Assembly (NCBI GenBank): GCA_014529385.2 | Contig: CM043962.1 | Location: forward strand, 50,482,598 to 50,546,597 | Reading direction: 5' to 3' | Length of the DNA stretch: 64,000 bases | Source of the DNA: Adiantum capillus-veneris | Lineage: Eukaryota; Streptophyta; Polypodiopsida; Polypodiales; Pteridaceae | Part shown: positions 46,322-60,058 of the stretch, in pieces | Layout of the letters: each line of letters opens with the position of its first letter | Position numbering within the stretch: position 1 is the first letter of the stretch | The notes under the pieces: model-generated | Told to the model about the DNA's origin: nothing | The model's input: only the letters and a program-made list of their open reading frames with translations | Database searches by the model: none | Made by a program: the position numbers and the translations under genes

Positions 46322-46870
46322 AGAGAGGCCGCCGGAGGCGGCCGGCCATACTAGTAATAGTAAAGGGAAAGAGGCTATTGATATGATTGAGAATGATTGT
46401 AATGGGATGTATGCATTTTGCATGCTTGCAAATGAACGTTCCTCCCCCACTCCTTTGGAAAAGGGAGAATGTAGTAATGTTGTGGTGTCCAAAACTCGAG
46501 GAAGGCCTAAAAAGGCCAAAATAATGCAAAGTGATGTCATGCGTCATGCTAGTGAGGAAAACTCAGATATGGAGTTTGAGGAAGTTGGAGCAAGAGTCCG
46601 TGGAACTCCATTTCATGTCTTGGAATGGATGGGTGGAGAGGGAAAAGAGAGAGAGAGCCACCAAATAAAATTTTCTCATTTCTTGAATGAATGCTGACTC
46701 ACCATTGATTTCATCCCAAAAGCGATTGAATGCATTTTAGCTTTCTACATCTTTATTTCCTTTGGAGATTGTAGATGCAATCATCAAAGAAACAAACCGT
46801 TATGCAAATGATGTTAGGCGTGCAAAGAGAAAAATATACAACTACTAGTATGGCCGGCCGCCTCCGGCGG

Positions 46871-46877
<7 letters not shown>
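46322..46877 (+). mobile_element. Element with 35-bp perfect terminal inverted repeats and a PiggyBac-like relic
   Basis: 46322-46356 and 46843-46877 are perfect reverse complements. Each arm contains GGCCGCCGGAGGCGGCC, itself a palindrome. Between them lies a 104-codon frame (46383-46697) with an AT-hook (RGRPKK). After it, in another frame (about 46755-46830), FPLEIVDAIIKETNRYAND resembles the start of the PiggyBac (DDE_Tnp_1_7) transposase domain. No catalytic part is present. PiggyBac ends and a TTAA duplication are absent, so the GC-rich arms may belong to a different event. Confidence 0.45.
46383..46697 (+). CDS. Small AT-hook protein frame
   Basis: 104 codons, ATG to TGA, no introns apparent. 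The motif KTRGRPKKAK at about residue 38-47 is a standard AT-hook, which binds the minor groove of AT-rich DNA. The remainder is acidic, then basic. It precedes a PiggyBac-like relic, so it may be the transposase N-terminus cut off by a frameshift. No evidence of expression. Confidence 0.35.
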   Translation: MIENDCNGMYAFCMLANERSSPTPLEKGECSNVVVSKTRGRPKKAKIMQSDVMRHASEENSDMEFEEVGARVRGTPFHVLEWMGGEGKERESHQIKFSHFLNEC

Positions 46878-46909
<32 letters not shown>

Positions 46910-47175
46910 CAGTGCTCAATGTCGTCATGGCCACAGGGCACACTGGCCAGAGCAAGCAAAGGGCCAAAATGACTGATGAGAGCAAATTGATACAAACTTG
47001 GTGGAGCTTAACTGTCTTCAAAAGGCCAAAATGGTATCAAGCACGTTGAAAGAGGAAGTACGAAAGGCACTACAGGAAGGGAGGGCGAGAGAGAGAGATG
47101 TCTCTCATAAAATCTTTTCCTTTTATCTCATCATCTTGATATATACCAAACAATTTACTAAGCACAAATAAATAA

Positions 47176-47232
<57 letters not shown>

Positions 47233-47966
47233 CCTTTGGTCAAAATCACGGATCTGCAGGTAAGTTGATGTGTTGTCGAGATCTAGAAGCATAAAAAACA
47301 ATCCAAAAGATCGAAGAGCAGGCAGGGGCACTTTTGAGAACTTCCAAAATTTGTTGCAGCTCCTCCTTATAATCCACAAATGCATGGAAGATCGTTCCCA
47401 AAGTCGTTTTACCATAGCTCTGCAAGCGCTTGTAGAGGAAGAACTGTCAGAGAGGGGTGGAAGAGGGCTGAGAGGCGAGGAGGGCAAGCAGGAGATCTGC
47501 ATGTTGAGCCACGTCTCTCCAAGGATTCCCAAAGTGCAGGCATGGTGTTTCATGAATGCCTATACCTTTGGCTTGGCAAACGGGCTCCCCTTCAGCAGGA
47601 TGTGCGTCGTGGGCAGTCCCAACACCATTTCATGCAGCCTAGTCTATTGCCATCGATGATGGTGAGGTAAGGCTAGGAACTCCCCTTCGAAGTCCTCCAT
47701 GGTCGCCTCTCACAACACCGCATGCATTCGAGCAGGTGCACGGTAGTTAGATGCCTCTAACTGTTCATGCAAAACATTGGCAAATCATGCAGAGGGCTAT
47801 CAAGCTGGCAAGCAGCATCCCTCATAAATGGACAGGGGCAACTCCACGTCATGAGCCTCCCGCTCAACAAGAATAAAGTAGTTGTGGTTTGGTCGTGCAG
47901 TTGTACTGTAGCTGCATTAAATCTCTCTTGCACTTCCATTTAGTTTATTGATGAACCTTGCACACG

Positions 47967-48054
<88 letters not shown>

Positions 48055-48676
48055 CCTGTGCCATCCGGTGCGCACTGATGAGGGCTCACAGGAAACCAAC
48101 TTACAACCCCACCTTTTGAAATTGGGAGAGACGGAGCGAGAGAGAGTGAGACAGTGTACCATATCGTGTTTTTGTGATAGTTTCCTGAACGTGCTACTAG
48201 CTATACAGGCTTTTCTTCTTAGGATGTGCTTGCCCAGATCTAAGACGTAGTAGAGAAGGAGATGAAGGGGTTGAGCTCATTGGAGATGGCCACAGACAGT
48301 AGCACCAGGCTTTGTGGGCAGGGTGCTGCAAACGTCGAGATGGTTGGCGGTAGTGGGGGCCGTTGCACCATTAAGCAGCAGCACGCTGGACACAGCTTAG
48401 CATCTAGATGAGTGGCATTAGCTTCGCTATCTGTGATTCAACCACATTGCTATATGCGCTCCAAGCACTCCTGTAGCAACGTGCTACCAGTGGTGCCTAG
48501 CTTCTGAGGCTCGCTGTTGCTGTGCCTAGATGCACCATGGCTGGCACGTCTATGCAGTGTTAGTTGGAATAGCATACATAACTGCTTTCTCTCCCTCTCT
48601 CACCCGAGCTTTGACTCTCGACCTTTGGGTTCCTCGCCCTCAAAGTGCGGGTTGGACCTCGATCTTTGGGGAGTAA

Positions 48677-48745
<69 letters not shown>

Positions 48746-49456
48746 GGGTGCCTTGCCAGCGCATCCACATGGAGTCTTCGTGGCAATTTGGCCTCCTATG
48801 GACCATGCCACACTGGCTGCAAGCATGTTACATGTACACATTAAAGTAGAGATTCTAAAGGGAAAATAAGGAAAATGTTGCCACGTGGATGAGCATGTGT
48901 GCCTTTTTAACATAGATATAAGATGAGAAGGTGGGAAGGCCTAGATAGGCAATCTTTCTTTAGGTTCTTGGGCTAAATATTTCTTTCTCTAGATTATTGG
49001 ATGTTGTGTATACACATGCTTTCATTATATACAAACATTGGCACAAAGACATTAGTCACCATTGTGGAGTTGCAAACTCTTTTAGTGGATAATGTATTTT
49101 GTGAGGAACATCTGTCACTAAGGGTTCATGCTTCAATTGATGCATTTGAAAGAAATTCATTGTCGCCCTTATTTTTTTCTCTGAATAAATCCCCCCCCCC
49201 CCCCCCCCCCCCCGCCCCTCAAAAAAAACACACACACACGAACGAGCCCTGCATTAAACAAAATGTTTGGCAACCCTTTGGAAAAGTGGATGGTCTTCCC
49301 ATTTTAAAGAAATTTATCTTTTTGTAGGGAAATTTTAAAATCGGCACGTGGCGTGGTGTGGATTCAGCAGGGATAGAGGGTCGTGCGACCAAAGGCAGCG
49401 TTGCAAGCGACGAGTGTCAGAATGTAGCGAAGAATGCCAGGCACTAGGTGAGGTTG

Positions 49457-49496
<40 letters not shown>

Positions 49497-49729
49497 GCTT
49501 CTCTTTCCGAACGTCTGTCTCGCAGTGCATAGCATTCTATTTTAGTAAAGTAAGGAACTTTGAGTACATAGTTGAAAGAGAGAAATGAAACAACATTGTT
49601 AGCTAATGAAGCTGCAAACATTATTTTGGCCTAAAATATTTTTTATCAATTTCTATTATGTCCAATATAAGCTATCCTAAAGTCTTTTTGTTAGTCAATT
49701 CCATCAATGGAAGAAACTACAAGTGCAAA
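46878..49729. other. Microsatellite-rich region without recognised gene
   Basis: (CT)n at 46873-46905, (GA)n at 47185-47230 and 47975-48052, (CT)n at 48682-48740, poly(C) at 49190-49213, (CT)n at 49460-49492. Frames of 60-130 codons between them are short, run into the repeats, and show no domain I recognise. Confidence 0.6.
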
Positions 49730-49731
49730 GA

Positions 49732-50126
49732 TCACTAGAAAAAGCCACTAAAGTGGCTCTGTTTATCTAGTGTATGGCGAGGTTTTTGCTATTTTAAAGA
49801 GAAAGTGGGACTTAGTAGCATAAGAAAACTATGCCATACTTTAGTATATGCTCCTTGGGATTTGATTTGCTTTAAACTCTATAGATGGTTTTTTGAAACA
49901 AAGTTCTGAAAATTTGTTAAAACTTAACGTTTAGACTCCAATTATTTACTATTCACTATCTTTATGGAATTATTTTTTTAAGTGTAGTATTTTGTTTCAA
50001 CTAAGCCTTGATATACTTAACACACCTATGGTATAAATTTTCACTATTATTAGATCAGTTCTATGAAATGATTTTTTTAGAAAGAGGTAAAAAGGCCACT
50101 TTCATGGTCTTTTTGTTACAAAACTA
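49732..50126. mobile_element. Possible small CACTA-like non-autonomous element
   Basis: Starts CACTAGAAAAAGCCACTAAA and ends with AACTAGTG. The two ends share CACTAG and, further in, an AAAAAG...AAAGTGGC pattern in inverted orientation. The flanking trinucleotides differ, so there is no target duplication to support it. Confidence 0.25.
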
Positions 50127-50159
50127 GTGTTAAATCTTAATATAATATTTTATTTCATA

Positions 50160-50380
50160 TTTTTTCTATTTTTTAATCTATATTTCTCTCTCTTTGTTTT
50201 TTCTCCTTATCTCTCTCTCTCTCTTTCTCTTTGTTTTCTTCTCTCATCTCTCTTTCTCTTTGCTTTCTCTCTTTCTCTCAATGTGTGTGTGTATGCATTC
50301 TTTGTTTATGCATGCATGTGTATATTTTTTGTACATTCAATGTGTGTGTGTGTGTGTGTGTGTTTTTGTTTGTGCATGTG

Positions 50381-50426
<46 letters not shown>

Positions 50427-50610
50427 GACACAATGTGTGTGTGTGTGTGTGTGTGTGAAAGAGGGAGAGAGAGAAAGAGGGGAGGGGAACATGAGAGGGA
50501 GGAGAGGGAAGAAGCATACATGGCTCTCCTTCCTCTCCTCGTGTGTGTGAGAGGGGGGGAGGTGGGAAAGAGAGAGAGATAGAGAGAGAGAGAGAGAGGC
50601 GTGTTATACC
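50160..50610. repeat. Compound CT/GT/GA microsatellites
   Basis: Alternating (CT)n, (GT)n, (CT)n, (GT)n and (GA)n blocks. The 151-codon frame through them is low complexity only. Confidence 0.9.
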
Positions 50611-50664
50611 TATCTCGCTAGAGCGTCGAAATACAAATCTGAGATCTGAGTTTTTGGCACTCTC

Positions 50665-50833
50665 GTTTTATTTTTTTACTCCTGTCGGCATTGCTATGAT
50701 CGTCGCTATAAGCATCACTATGCATCAAATAGTATAGCAATGCTTATAGCGATAGGGACGATCATAGTGACGCTGTGGATTTTTACATTTGAGCGTCGCA
50801 GTGCGTCGCTAATATGAAGAACCTCTTGTAGTG
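50665..50833. mobile_element. Right end of a CACTA-like element with a subterminal hairpin
   Basis: Ends ACCTCTTGTAGTG at 50833, the inverted form of the CACTA-3 left end (CACTACAAGAGGT, 9661). An imperfect inverted repeat spans 50699-50766 (arms GATCGTC and GCTATAAGCAT). GCGTCGCA-type subterminal repeats follow at about 50790-50812. The left end was not found; the element reaches into the microsatellite region. Confidence 0.5.
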
Positions 50834-52215
50834 TAAGTAGAAACTACCACCATCAAATTTAGGTTAAAAGATTAAGGGAAAAATGGTGAAAATCATATTT
50901 TGGACGAAATGACCATAACTCGGAAATTCTAAAAATTTGATGGTAGAGACCTCAAAAGTCATCCAAATTCAAAAATTTGTGGGTCAAGGGCATCAACAAA
51001 CTCTCTAGAATCCTTCCAAAAAGTTTGGAAAATTTTTGTGGAGGAACATGGATTGCAATCCATGTCCCCTAGAGACCAGTGACATTGTGTATCAATGGGA
51101 ACCTACTCTCATCAAGTTTTCTTGAAAGCAAAGTCTAAATCACATCAGAATTGGCTAGTAGGAAAAAACCAGCAAAACAGACATTGCAAACACAAAATTT
51201 GGGAATTTTTAACTTTTTGGGATCCAAATTCTAAAAGAGGTGAGATTTGGCTTCTACAAGGGATAGAGAACCAACAAAACAAAATTCATGAAAAAATGCT
51301 ATCAAACATGGATCGGGATCCATATACCTTTTGACATTTGGGGATGATATTTAACAAGTACATCTCTGATATCATTTGTAACAACTTTCCCAAAAGACAC
51401 AATGTCAAAAAATTAAAAAAAGTTGGTCAAAACCAAATACAGAAACTAGTCAAAAACCACAAAGCAGACAGAAAAACTCACTTTTGACTGGAAAAAAGTT
51501 GTCCAAATTCAAAAAGAAGTGGTGGAGTAGACTACTGACACTGCAGGTAATCATCAAGCCAAATTTGGTATTCGGATGTGATGGAACATGGATCGCGATC
51601 CATGTACCTCATCAAAAAAATTTGGTTGAGATTTGAGCAGTAGGTAGCTGGTACCATTTGGAACAACTTTCCCAAAAGAACGATATGCAAAAAACGTTGT
51701 AAAAAGCGATCAAAAGAGCCAAAAATAGAACATTCTCAACTATCACAACAGACTGTAGAAATCAGTTTTGGTAGGCCAAAACTGATCCAAATTCAAAAAG
51801 ATTTGTGAAGCAAGCTACAAACATCACAAGCTATTAGCACACCAAAGATCAAGTCCAAAAATGGTGGAACATGGATCGCGATCCATGTACCCCTAAGAAA
51901 TTTTTGGACATAAACTTTTCCAGCCTGTAGTAGAGACCATTGTAAACAAAAGTCTTCAAAAGAGTTGGTCAAAAAAGTCCAAAAAAATCATCAAAAGTGC
52001 AAAAAACAGTTCAAGGTGAGAAGCCTAAAACAGACTTAGGGATTGACTTTTGGCGGGCCTAAACAAGTCCAAATCACATAAAAACCATATAGCAGGGATC
52101 AGGAGACCAAGAACAAGCTATGTGCTAAGTTTTAGTGCAATGTGACACATAGGTACATGGATCGCTATCCCTGTTTCTCTATCACAGACTGATACCAAAG
52201 TTGCACTATAGCTAG
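50834..52215 (+). mobile_element. Element C, 5' leader part left of CACTA-2
   Basis: Leader of a Ty3/Gypsy element related to element A, identified by its continuation at 59848 after CACTA-2 and by the gag further on. It consists of diverged units of about 280 bp sharing phrases like GTCCAAATTCAAAAAG, each with a palindrome. No LTR is visible to the left, where a CACTA-like end abuts it. Confidence 0.7.
51046..52174 (+). repeat. Palindromes of element C, left group
   Basis: ACATGGATCGCGATCCATGT or close variants at 51046-51065 (centre TTGCAA), 51306-51325 (imperfect), 51586-51605, 51869-51888 (both perfect) and 52155-52174 (imperfect). Steps are 260, 280, 283 and 286 bp. Confidence 0.95.
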
Positions 52216-52237
52216 CACTACAACAAAAAAGGGGGCC

Positions 52238-52385
52238 TTCGACGCAGGTTTCGACGCTCTCCGTAAAAAAAACCGTCGAAATACGCGTCCCTACAAAAAC
52301 GTCGCAATATGCGTCGATATATGCGTCGAAAGGCACTGTTATCAACGCATATTTCAACGTGCCTAGCGACGCAGATTGCGATGAC
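52238..52385. repeat. CACTA-2 left subterminal repeats
   Basis: Repeated TCGACGC, CGTCGAAATACGCG and GCGTCGATAT phrases in both orientations; likely TNPA-type protein binding sites. The right counterpart is at 59640-59830. Confidence 0.75.
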
Positions 52386-52659
52386 CATAACAAAAAAAAA
52401 AAAAAATCTTGGACAAAGGACAGGCAGCCTGGCCTGTGCCCAGTGAAAAGATGGACACAGCCACAGCCAGACTTCCTGTCCTCTGCCCAAGAAAGTGAGC
52501 AACACCAAAATCAACCGTGCTCCCGCAGAAATTTTGGCAGAATTCCCTTCGTTTTAACATAAACTTTTCAAAAAAAACCATATGTATACGTCTCCTACAT
52601 GCTATCCATGTAGGATCTCACATGAGATTTAAGGAAAATGAAAGAAATGAAATGAACTT

Positions 52660-52800
52660 TGTGCAAAACCATAACCATAATGAACTTTGTGTAAACCATA
52701 ACCAAATTAAAACCATAACCGGCCATAACCATATTGATCAAAACCATAATGATAACCATAACCATAAACAAAACAATAACCATAACCATGTCTATACAAA
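52660..52800 (-). repeat. CCATAA hexamer array downstream of TNPA-like gene
   Basis: ACCATAACCATAA-type units; equivalent in sequence and place to the TTATGG array of CACTA-3 (14090-14440). Confidence 0.8.
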
Positions 52801-52972
52801 AAAGAGACACAGAAGCGTGTATGTGTCTCACAAAACATATATATGAAATCCACTGATGACTAAGCGTCACAACCTACACATAGGACAAGTCACAAAATTA
52901 GTATTGATATTACTTCACATATACTTATTTAATTAAATCAACTCACACATATTAACATCTCACCTCAATCGA

Positions 52973-54112
52973 TCAGCGAGACTCTAAGGCCTCCCAGTCT
53001 AGAGGCTCTCCTGAGGCATCAAGATCATTCAATACTTCATAAATACCTCTGCGACATCCATCTGTCTCCTCCTAGCGTGTCGGGGCTCGATGCATTGCAA
53101 GATTTTGCGTTTATACAAAAATCAAAGTAATTAAGAATACATGATTCATCACGTTTAAAAAAACGTCATAGCTAGGATTGGATTGGCAACTCACAAACTC
53201 GTAAAGAAAGGTGTCGAAGCCTCCGCTGCCAAGATGACATGTCCCCCTGGTCATCTGTCGAATCTGCGCGGCCTGACGCTGTTGTCTGAACCGCGTGTCC
53301 GCTGTCCGCTCATCCTCCCTGATCTGCTACCACGTCTCGTGTGGGATGCCCGAAGGCTTCGACGAGCCGATCCTGAAAGCCTATCGAGCTACATCTCGTC
53401 GATGTTTCACGGTGTCCCGTGCGACACCCTTGATCCACCTCCTCAGAAGATCCTTTGAACCTGGAGCAGGCTGATACTCTCTCATGATGGTCTCCACTAT
53501 ATAATTGATTTTGTCGCGATCCTACTCAGGTCAAGGCGTCATAATGCTGGTCGAAAATTGTAGCTCCGCGAGCTGGCGAATTTGCTGTCTCATCTCAGTC
53601 CCGACTCTATCCATGTCAACAGAACCATCTGCCCATACAGTATAGAGCTTGGAGGCACTAGGATCATGTGCCCCCCAAGGTGTCCGAGGTTTGTCGAGAG
53701 GTGTGTCTAGGTAGGACGGGGCTCGTGAGCGAGGAGGGGTCGAAGCATCTGTGGACCCTCCTCCACAAAAACCACCACCTCCACCTGACGATCACCGAGA
53801 TCGACGAGTGCACCTGTGATGCGGAGATGAGGACGTACCCACCTCTGCCGCACCCCTAGGTGTCGAAGCGGCCGTGATGGGAGACCTTGCATGCGTCGTA
53901 TCCGTAGGCGTCCCCCCCATAGGTGTCCCCCCCATAGACGTCGGACCCTCGGGTGTGAAGCCTGGAGGCGTAGTACCCGTGCCTCTGGCTACCCAGTACT
54001 GAGACGCCTCTGCCATCTGACTGGGCATCATCCGTGTGACGAAGCCCATAAATGCATATGCACTCATAAAAGCAGGATTTGGAAACTGGTCTGCCATACT
54101 AAATTCCTGCAC
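52973..54112 (-). pseudogene. TNPA-like second protein of CACTA-2
   Basis: The reading begins near 54097 (MADQFPNPAF). It has a Gly/Pro/Thr-rich part, then after frame changes LDKPRTPWGAHDP (about 53695-53657), INYIVETIMREYQPAPGS (about 53513-53460), RWIKGVARDTVKHRRDVAR and HLGSGGFDTFLYEF ending near 53190. A GT-AG intron follows. The last exon (about 53098-52973) ends LDWEALESR before TGA at 52973-52975. The order matches the CACTA-3 gene exon for exon. At least two in-frame TAGs and one frameshift disable it. Probable role: binding subterminal repeats during transposition. Confidence 0.7.
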
Positions 54113-54204
54113 AAAGAAAGTAAAAGAAAGCGTCAGAACACCTTTGTTTAAATTAACATTAAACTTAATTTTAAATGAAAGTCTTCACACAAACACTTAC
54201 AGGC

Positions 54205-57200
54205 CTAGGCCTCGACGAGTGAGGCATCATCAATAAGATCTTGCACCGTATCATCGTCTATCTCTAATTGCAGACATAACTCTGCCCCAAATCGTTCTGG
54301 CAGATTGTCTTCATCCATTGCATCTTCATCTACAAGTGTCATATCTGCTTCGACTGCGTCATCCCTCGTATATCTGTTAGCTTTCTCTGCCATACCTTTG
54401 TCCATCTCACCGAATGTCACAGTAGTATCTGCGTCGTCTGACCGACTTTCCTCCAGGAGCTCTTGCCCTTCAAATACTTGTTTATTTCTTGGAGCAACCT
54501 GAACCACAAACCACCATTGTCGCTCTCGAGGGTCCAGTACAAAGACCACTTGCTTGCAATGTTCGGGGAGAGCAAATGTGTCGCTCGCATTTGTCCAAAC
54601 CTTTGTAGAATCTATTTGCACAAGCTTGTTTCCATCTCTACGTACCGTTGCATTGCGACCAGAAGTAATCACCTTGAACCACTTCACATCCAACAAAAAC
54701 ATCTCAAACCGCCTGAAGCTGACTTTCAGGATATCTGGCACCAGACCACAGTAATCCAGGTTGCTAGTGCTCTCATTCGTGTCTCTGGCACTGGCCCTGC
54801 TCTTTTGCATGAAACTAACCATTACCCCACTATCAAACGTGTTTCTTCTCCTATCAATTTGTTGTGTTATGAAATGCTTTCCATGCGACCACAGTGCCAT
54901 GTATGTATGATACCTCCAGTCACATCCAATAGCCAGCTCTTCCTCTTCTAGAGATATGGGTTCTCCGATCTGTCGAGCTGCTCTCACTATCTTGTCCAAC
55001 CATGCCATTGTAGGAAATTGAGGTAGAGGAGCAAGATAGTCTAGCAAGGGTAAGCCTCTAGTCGTTCGTCTTCGCCTGAAATTGTGTTGCTCCCTATGGC
55101 GTCTCTCTTTCTCTTCTTCGTACCTTTCAAGCCATTTTTGCATCGGCTCTGAATTTAGTATACAGAAATTCATGATCTTTTCTCGCATGGCGTCGTTCAT
55201 TTTCTTCAGCACACCTTGCCCCTATGGCTCCTCTCCCACCAGTCTTACATCCTCCTTATCGCTCCACAATCGAGGCATTTCTGGGTCAGAAACGGATAGA
55301 AATTTGATCGTCAAGACAAGAGACTCTTGCACCAGCCATCCTTCTGCCATGCTCCCCTCTAGACGCTCTTTTTCGCGAACAAAACCCTTAAGTGTTTTCA
55401 TGAACCTCTCTAGAAAGAACATCCAACGGCTGTGGATTGTACCTGCCACTGCAACCTCATCTACTACATGGACGAGCAAGTGCATTTGGATAGTTAGGCA
55501 GCTTGTGGGTAGATACTTCTCAATCATGCAAACTGCCTCAATGGAGTTAGCCCTTGCGACTGCAATAGATTCCTCTCGTATCTCCTTGGAAGAGATCCAC
55601 CGCACTAGCTCTGAAATCTTGTATATGCAGGTCTGCACTTCCTCCGTTAAACACCCCTTGATCGCAATTGGAAGAATGAATTGCAAGAACTTATGCCAGT
55701 CGTGCGATTTCAGTCCTGACAGCTGATCGTCACAGGTGAATGCTGTCTTGAGACATCGCATATATCCTGTTGGCTTCCTGAACTCTGAAATCACCCTTTT
55801 AACTTGTCGCTCCTCGCTTTTTAGCAATACCCATGGTGCTCTTGGAAGCTTTGTTTGGCTAGCTGCATTGGTGAAAGGCCATACCTCTGGCATCTTTCCA
55901 ACTGAATGCAAATCATCTCGTGAAGCTCGATTGTCTTTCATTCCCATGATTGTCTTCCAGATGAGCTCTCACACATTCTTGAATATATGCATTGGATCCA
56001 GCAAATGGTTAATTAGTAGATCACCCCTGTACGGCAACATATGGAGAATGGACAAACGTTTCATTCCTGGAACAGGTTGCCCCTCATGTTGCTCCCATTG
56101 GCGATGCCACTCTTGTACATGCATAGGATGACAGTCAACACAACCAAGCTGACCTTCGCGCAAGTGATGGCCATCTAGAAGATAACAGTGGTGGCCTTGA
56201 TAAATTGTCTTTTGAACAGAGGCAGAATAGCGCACATCCAAAGACGGCCCGCAAATTGGACATGCATTGTATCCCAAAGTTGTAAGCCCTGCATATATTA
56301 AAGCATGATTCAGGCCAAGGCAAAGTGCTTGCAAATAGTGAGAATTTTGTAAATCAAGAACCATTACCAGAAGCTTCTCTGTATCCTGGCCAATCATGCA
56401 TAGTCCACATAAGAAGTCCATGGATCCTTGCATGCTGTTGTCCTACTGGTTCAACCGCATCTGCTATGTCGATCCCATGCCATAACTCCTGGAGCTCGTC
56501 AACTAGTGGAGCTAGTACATCCATGTTTTTTGCCTTGAACTTACCAGGTACAATCAAGCTTAATATCAAATGACCCTTCTTGATGGCAAGCCACGGCGGG
56601 AGGTTGTAATTGATAAGGCACACAGGCCAAGTGCTCCATGACGAGCTTCTCAAGCCAAATGGATTGACTCCATCCATTGCCATGACCAAACGCAAATTAC
56701 GTGGTTCACTCTTAAAATGTGGCCAGGTATCTTCAATGTGCCTCCAAGCCTTTGAATCAGCGGGCACCCTAAATGTTGTGTCAGCGGATCTATTTGTAGA
56801 ATGCCACCGCATCAACTTTGCAATGGAACCACAACGAAACATGCTTTTTATCCTAGGAATAATAGGGAAATGCCGCAACACTTTAGCTGGCACTGTCTCG
56901 CCAAACGCATCTTGTTTGTAGTACATTGCTCCGCACTTAGGACACGACAGACAATCTGCGAATTCATTGCGAAAAAGAATGCAATCATTTGGACATGCAT
57001 GAATCTTATTGTAGTCCAAGCCAACTGAGGTCAATAGTTGCTTTGCGTCTGGCCTGGAGGGGGGCATTTCATTGCCAGCCGGGAGAAGTTTCTCCCACAA
57101 CAACCTGTTTAAGCCACATTAAATTAAAAAGCTCCCCAAGCACGTCACCGTTGCAATCGGAAAATCTCTTTTGTAAATTACGTATCTAAACAAAGCAGTG

Positions 57201-57697
57201 ATGCTTGCATCTGACCACCCGTATACTGACTGAAGATTCAAAAACGCCAGACAGGTACGAAGCACAAATATTTTGGCGCCTTCATAGATTGGTTGACGTG
57301 CCAACTTCCTCAACATGTCTTCAGGAGATAGGCGCATGGCTTCTGGTGCTGCTTCGTTAGCGTTCTCCTCGCTTGTCTAGAAGAAGGCATCCAGCATCTC
57401 CTCCATGCCGTCGTCTTTTGTCTGTAAGCCCTTTTCTGCTTCCATCCTTGGCTCTATATTGGTCGGACCTTCACGCATAATCCTTTTTCTCTCTCTCTCA
57501 GATGTAGGTGTTATGTCGCAAAAATCAATGCCCGTTCCGTAGGAGTCGTATCGTAGATTCTGTACGATTTCTCTAGCAAACTCTTCGTACTTGTGCACAT
57601 GCTCATTGTATATCCTACACATGCACAGGATTTGATACTTGCAGAGCGTGCACGAGCATGCAATCTTTTCCTCCATGTTAGTTGATGACATTGCCAT
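54205..57697 (-). pseudogene. TNP2-type transposase of CACTA-2
   Basis: Begins at the ATG near 57697 with a cysteine-rich N-terminal part (ACSCTLCKY). After frame changes near 57370 and 57110 the core is continuous: CPNDCILFRNEF and SCPKCGAMYY (about 57010-56930), AMDGVNPFG, NYNLPPWLAIKKGH and MWTMHDWPGY. A 79-bp intron (56289-56367) follows. Then CPICGPSLDVRY, HLLDPMHIFKNV, LKSHDWHKFLQF, MHLLVHVVDE and WMFFLERFMKTLKGF. The C-terminal DUF4216-like part contains LDYCGLVPDILKV and VLDPRERQWWFVVQ. Core stops are TGA at 55969-55971 and TAG at 55222-55224; the CACTA-3 copy has CAG at the latter. The two introns seen in CACTA-1 after LQ and ELVR are absent here. Confidence 0.88.
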
Positions 57698-57774
57698 CTA
57701 CAATGATTGTGAATGTTGTTTTAATATATATACTCCTCACAATGTAAACTACCTCGCATTCTCTAGTCTTGACC

Positions 57775-57812
57775 GATCTCCGTACACCTCGTTCCAGAGG
57801 TGTACGGAGATC
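57775..57812. promoter_or_regulatory. Perfect 16-bp hairpin upstream of the CACTA-2 transposase
   Basis: GATCTCCGTACACCTC (57775-57790), a 6-base loop, and its exact complement (57797-57812), about 80 bp upstream of the first ATG in transcription direction. Could lie in the 5' UTR or be a protein-binding site. Confidence 0.7.
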
Positions 57813-57929
57813 AGGACCACCGGGTCAAAATCTCGTCTTTATTGGTCAAATCCTATATGGGTAGACACGTACGTGCACTCCCAATGTAGCGGGAAAACCC
57901 CTTTGCCTCTTTTAGTTCCATAGTTTCTT

Positions 57930-59540
<1,611 letters not shown>

Positions 59541-60058
59541 ATAATACCTGCGCAGCAGGTTTCGGCCAAGAGATCTGAGCGCGTCGCAGGCAAAAATGGA
59601 CGTCTGCACGGATTTCAATTTTTTTTGCCCCCAATTTTTTGCATCGAAATCTGCATCGATATACTAGTGGTAATATCCGTCAATATACGCGTGGTAAAGT
59701 ATGCCTTGCCACACGTATTTCCATGCGCATATCGACGGATGTTCGGACGCATATATCGACGGGTTGCAAGTACGTCAATAACCGCGTGGAAAGGTACGGC
59801 CGTCGATATATACTGCGTCGATATCTTGATGTTACGTTGTAGTATAGAGGACATCACAAGAAATCTAGTGGTCTTTTCAAAAGTGAATTTGGATATCAAA
59901 AACCAAACCAAAAGCCCTAAACTACCTAGTACTCTGACAAAGTGCCAGAATTGACCTAACTTTCAATCGAGAGGTCCATTTTCAAAAAAATTGATACCAT
60001 AGGACCTACTAATCATGTTGAATATGATGGTATCAAGAGAAGTCAATTTGAGCTCCAA

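Noticed and set aside
47069-47090. CACTACAGGAAGG as the left end partner of the CACTA end at 50833
   Set aside because: It differs from the TIR at several positions, and the flanking bases (AGG against TAA) do not form a target duplication.
47158-47670. Frames of about 130 codons on both strands
   Set aside because: They run into CT/GA repeats or oppose one another, and no domain is recognisable.
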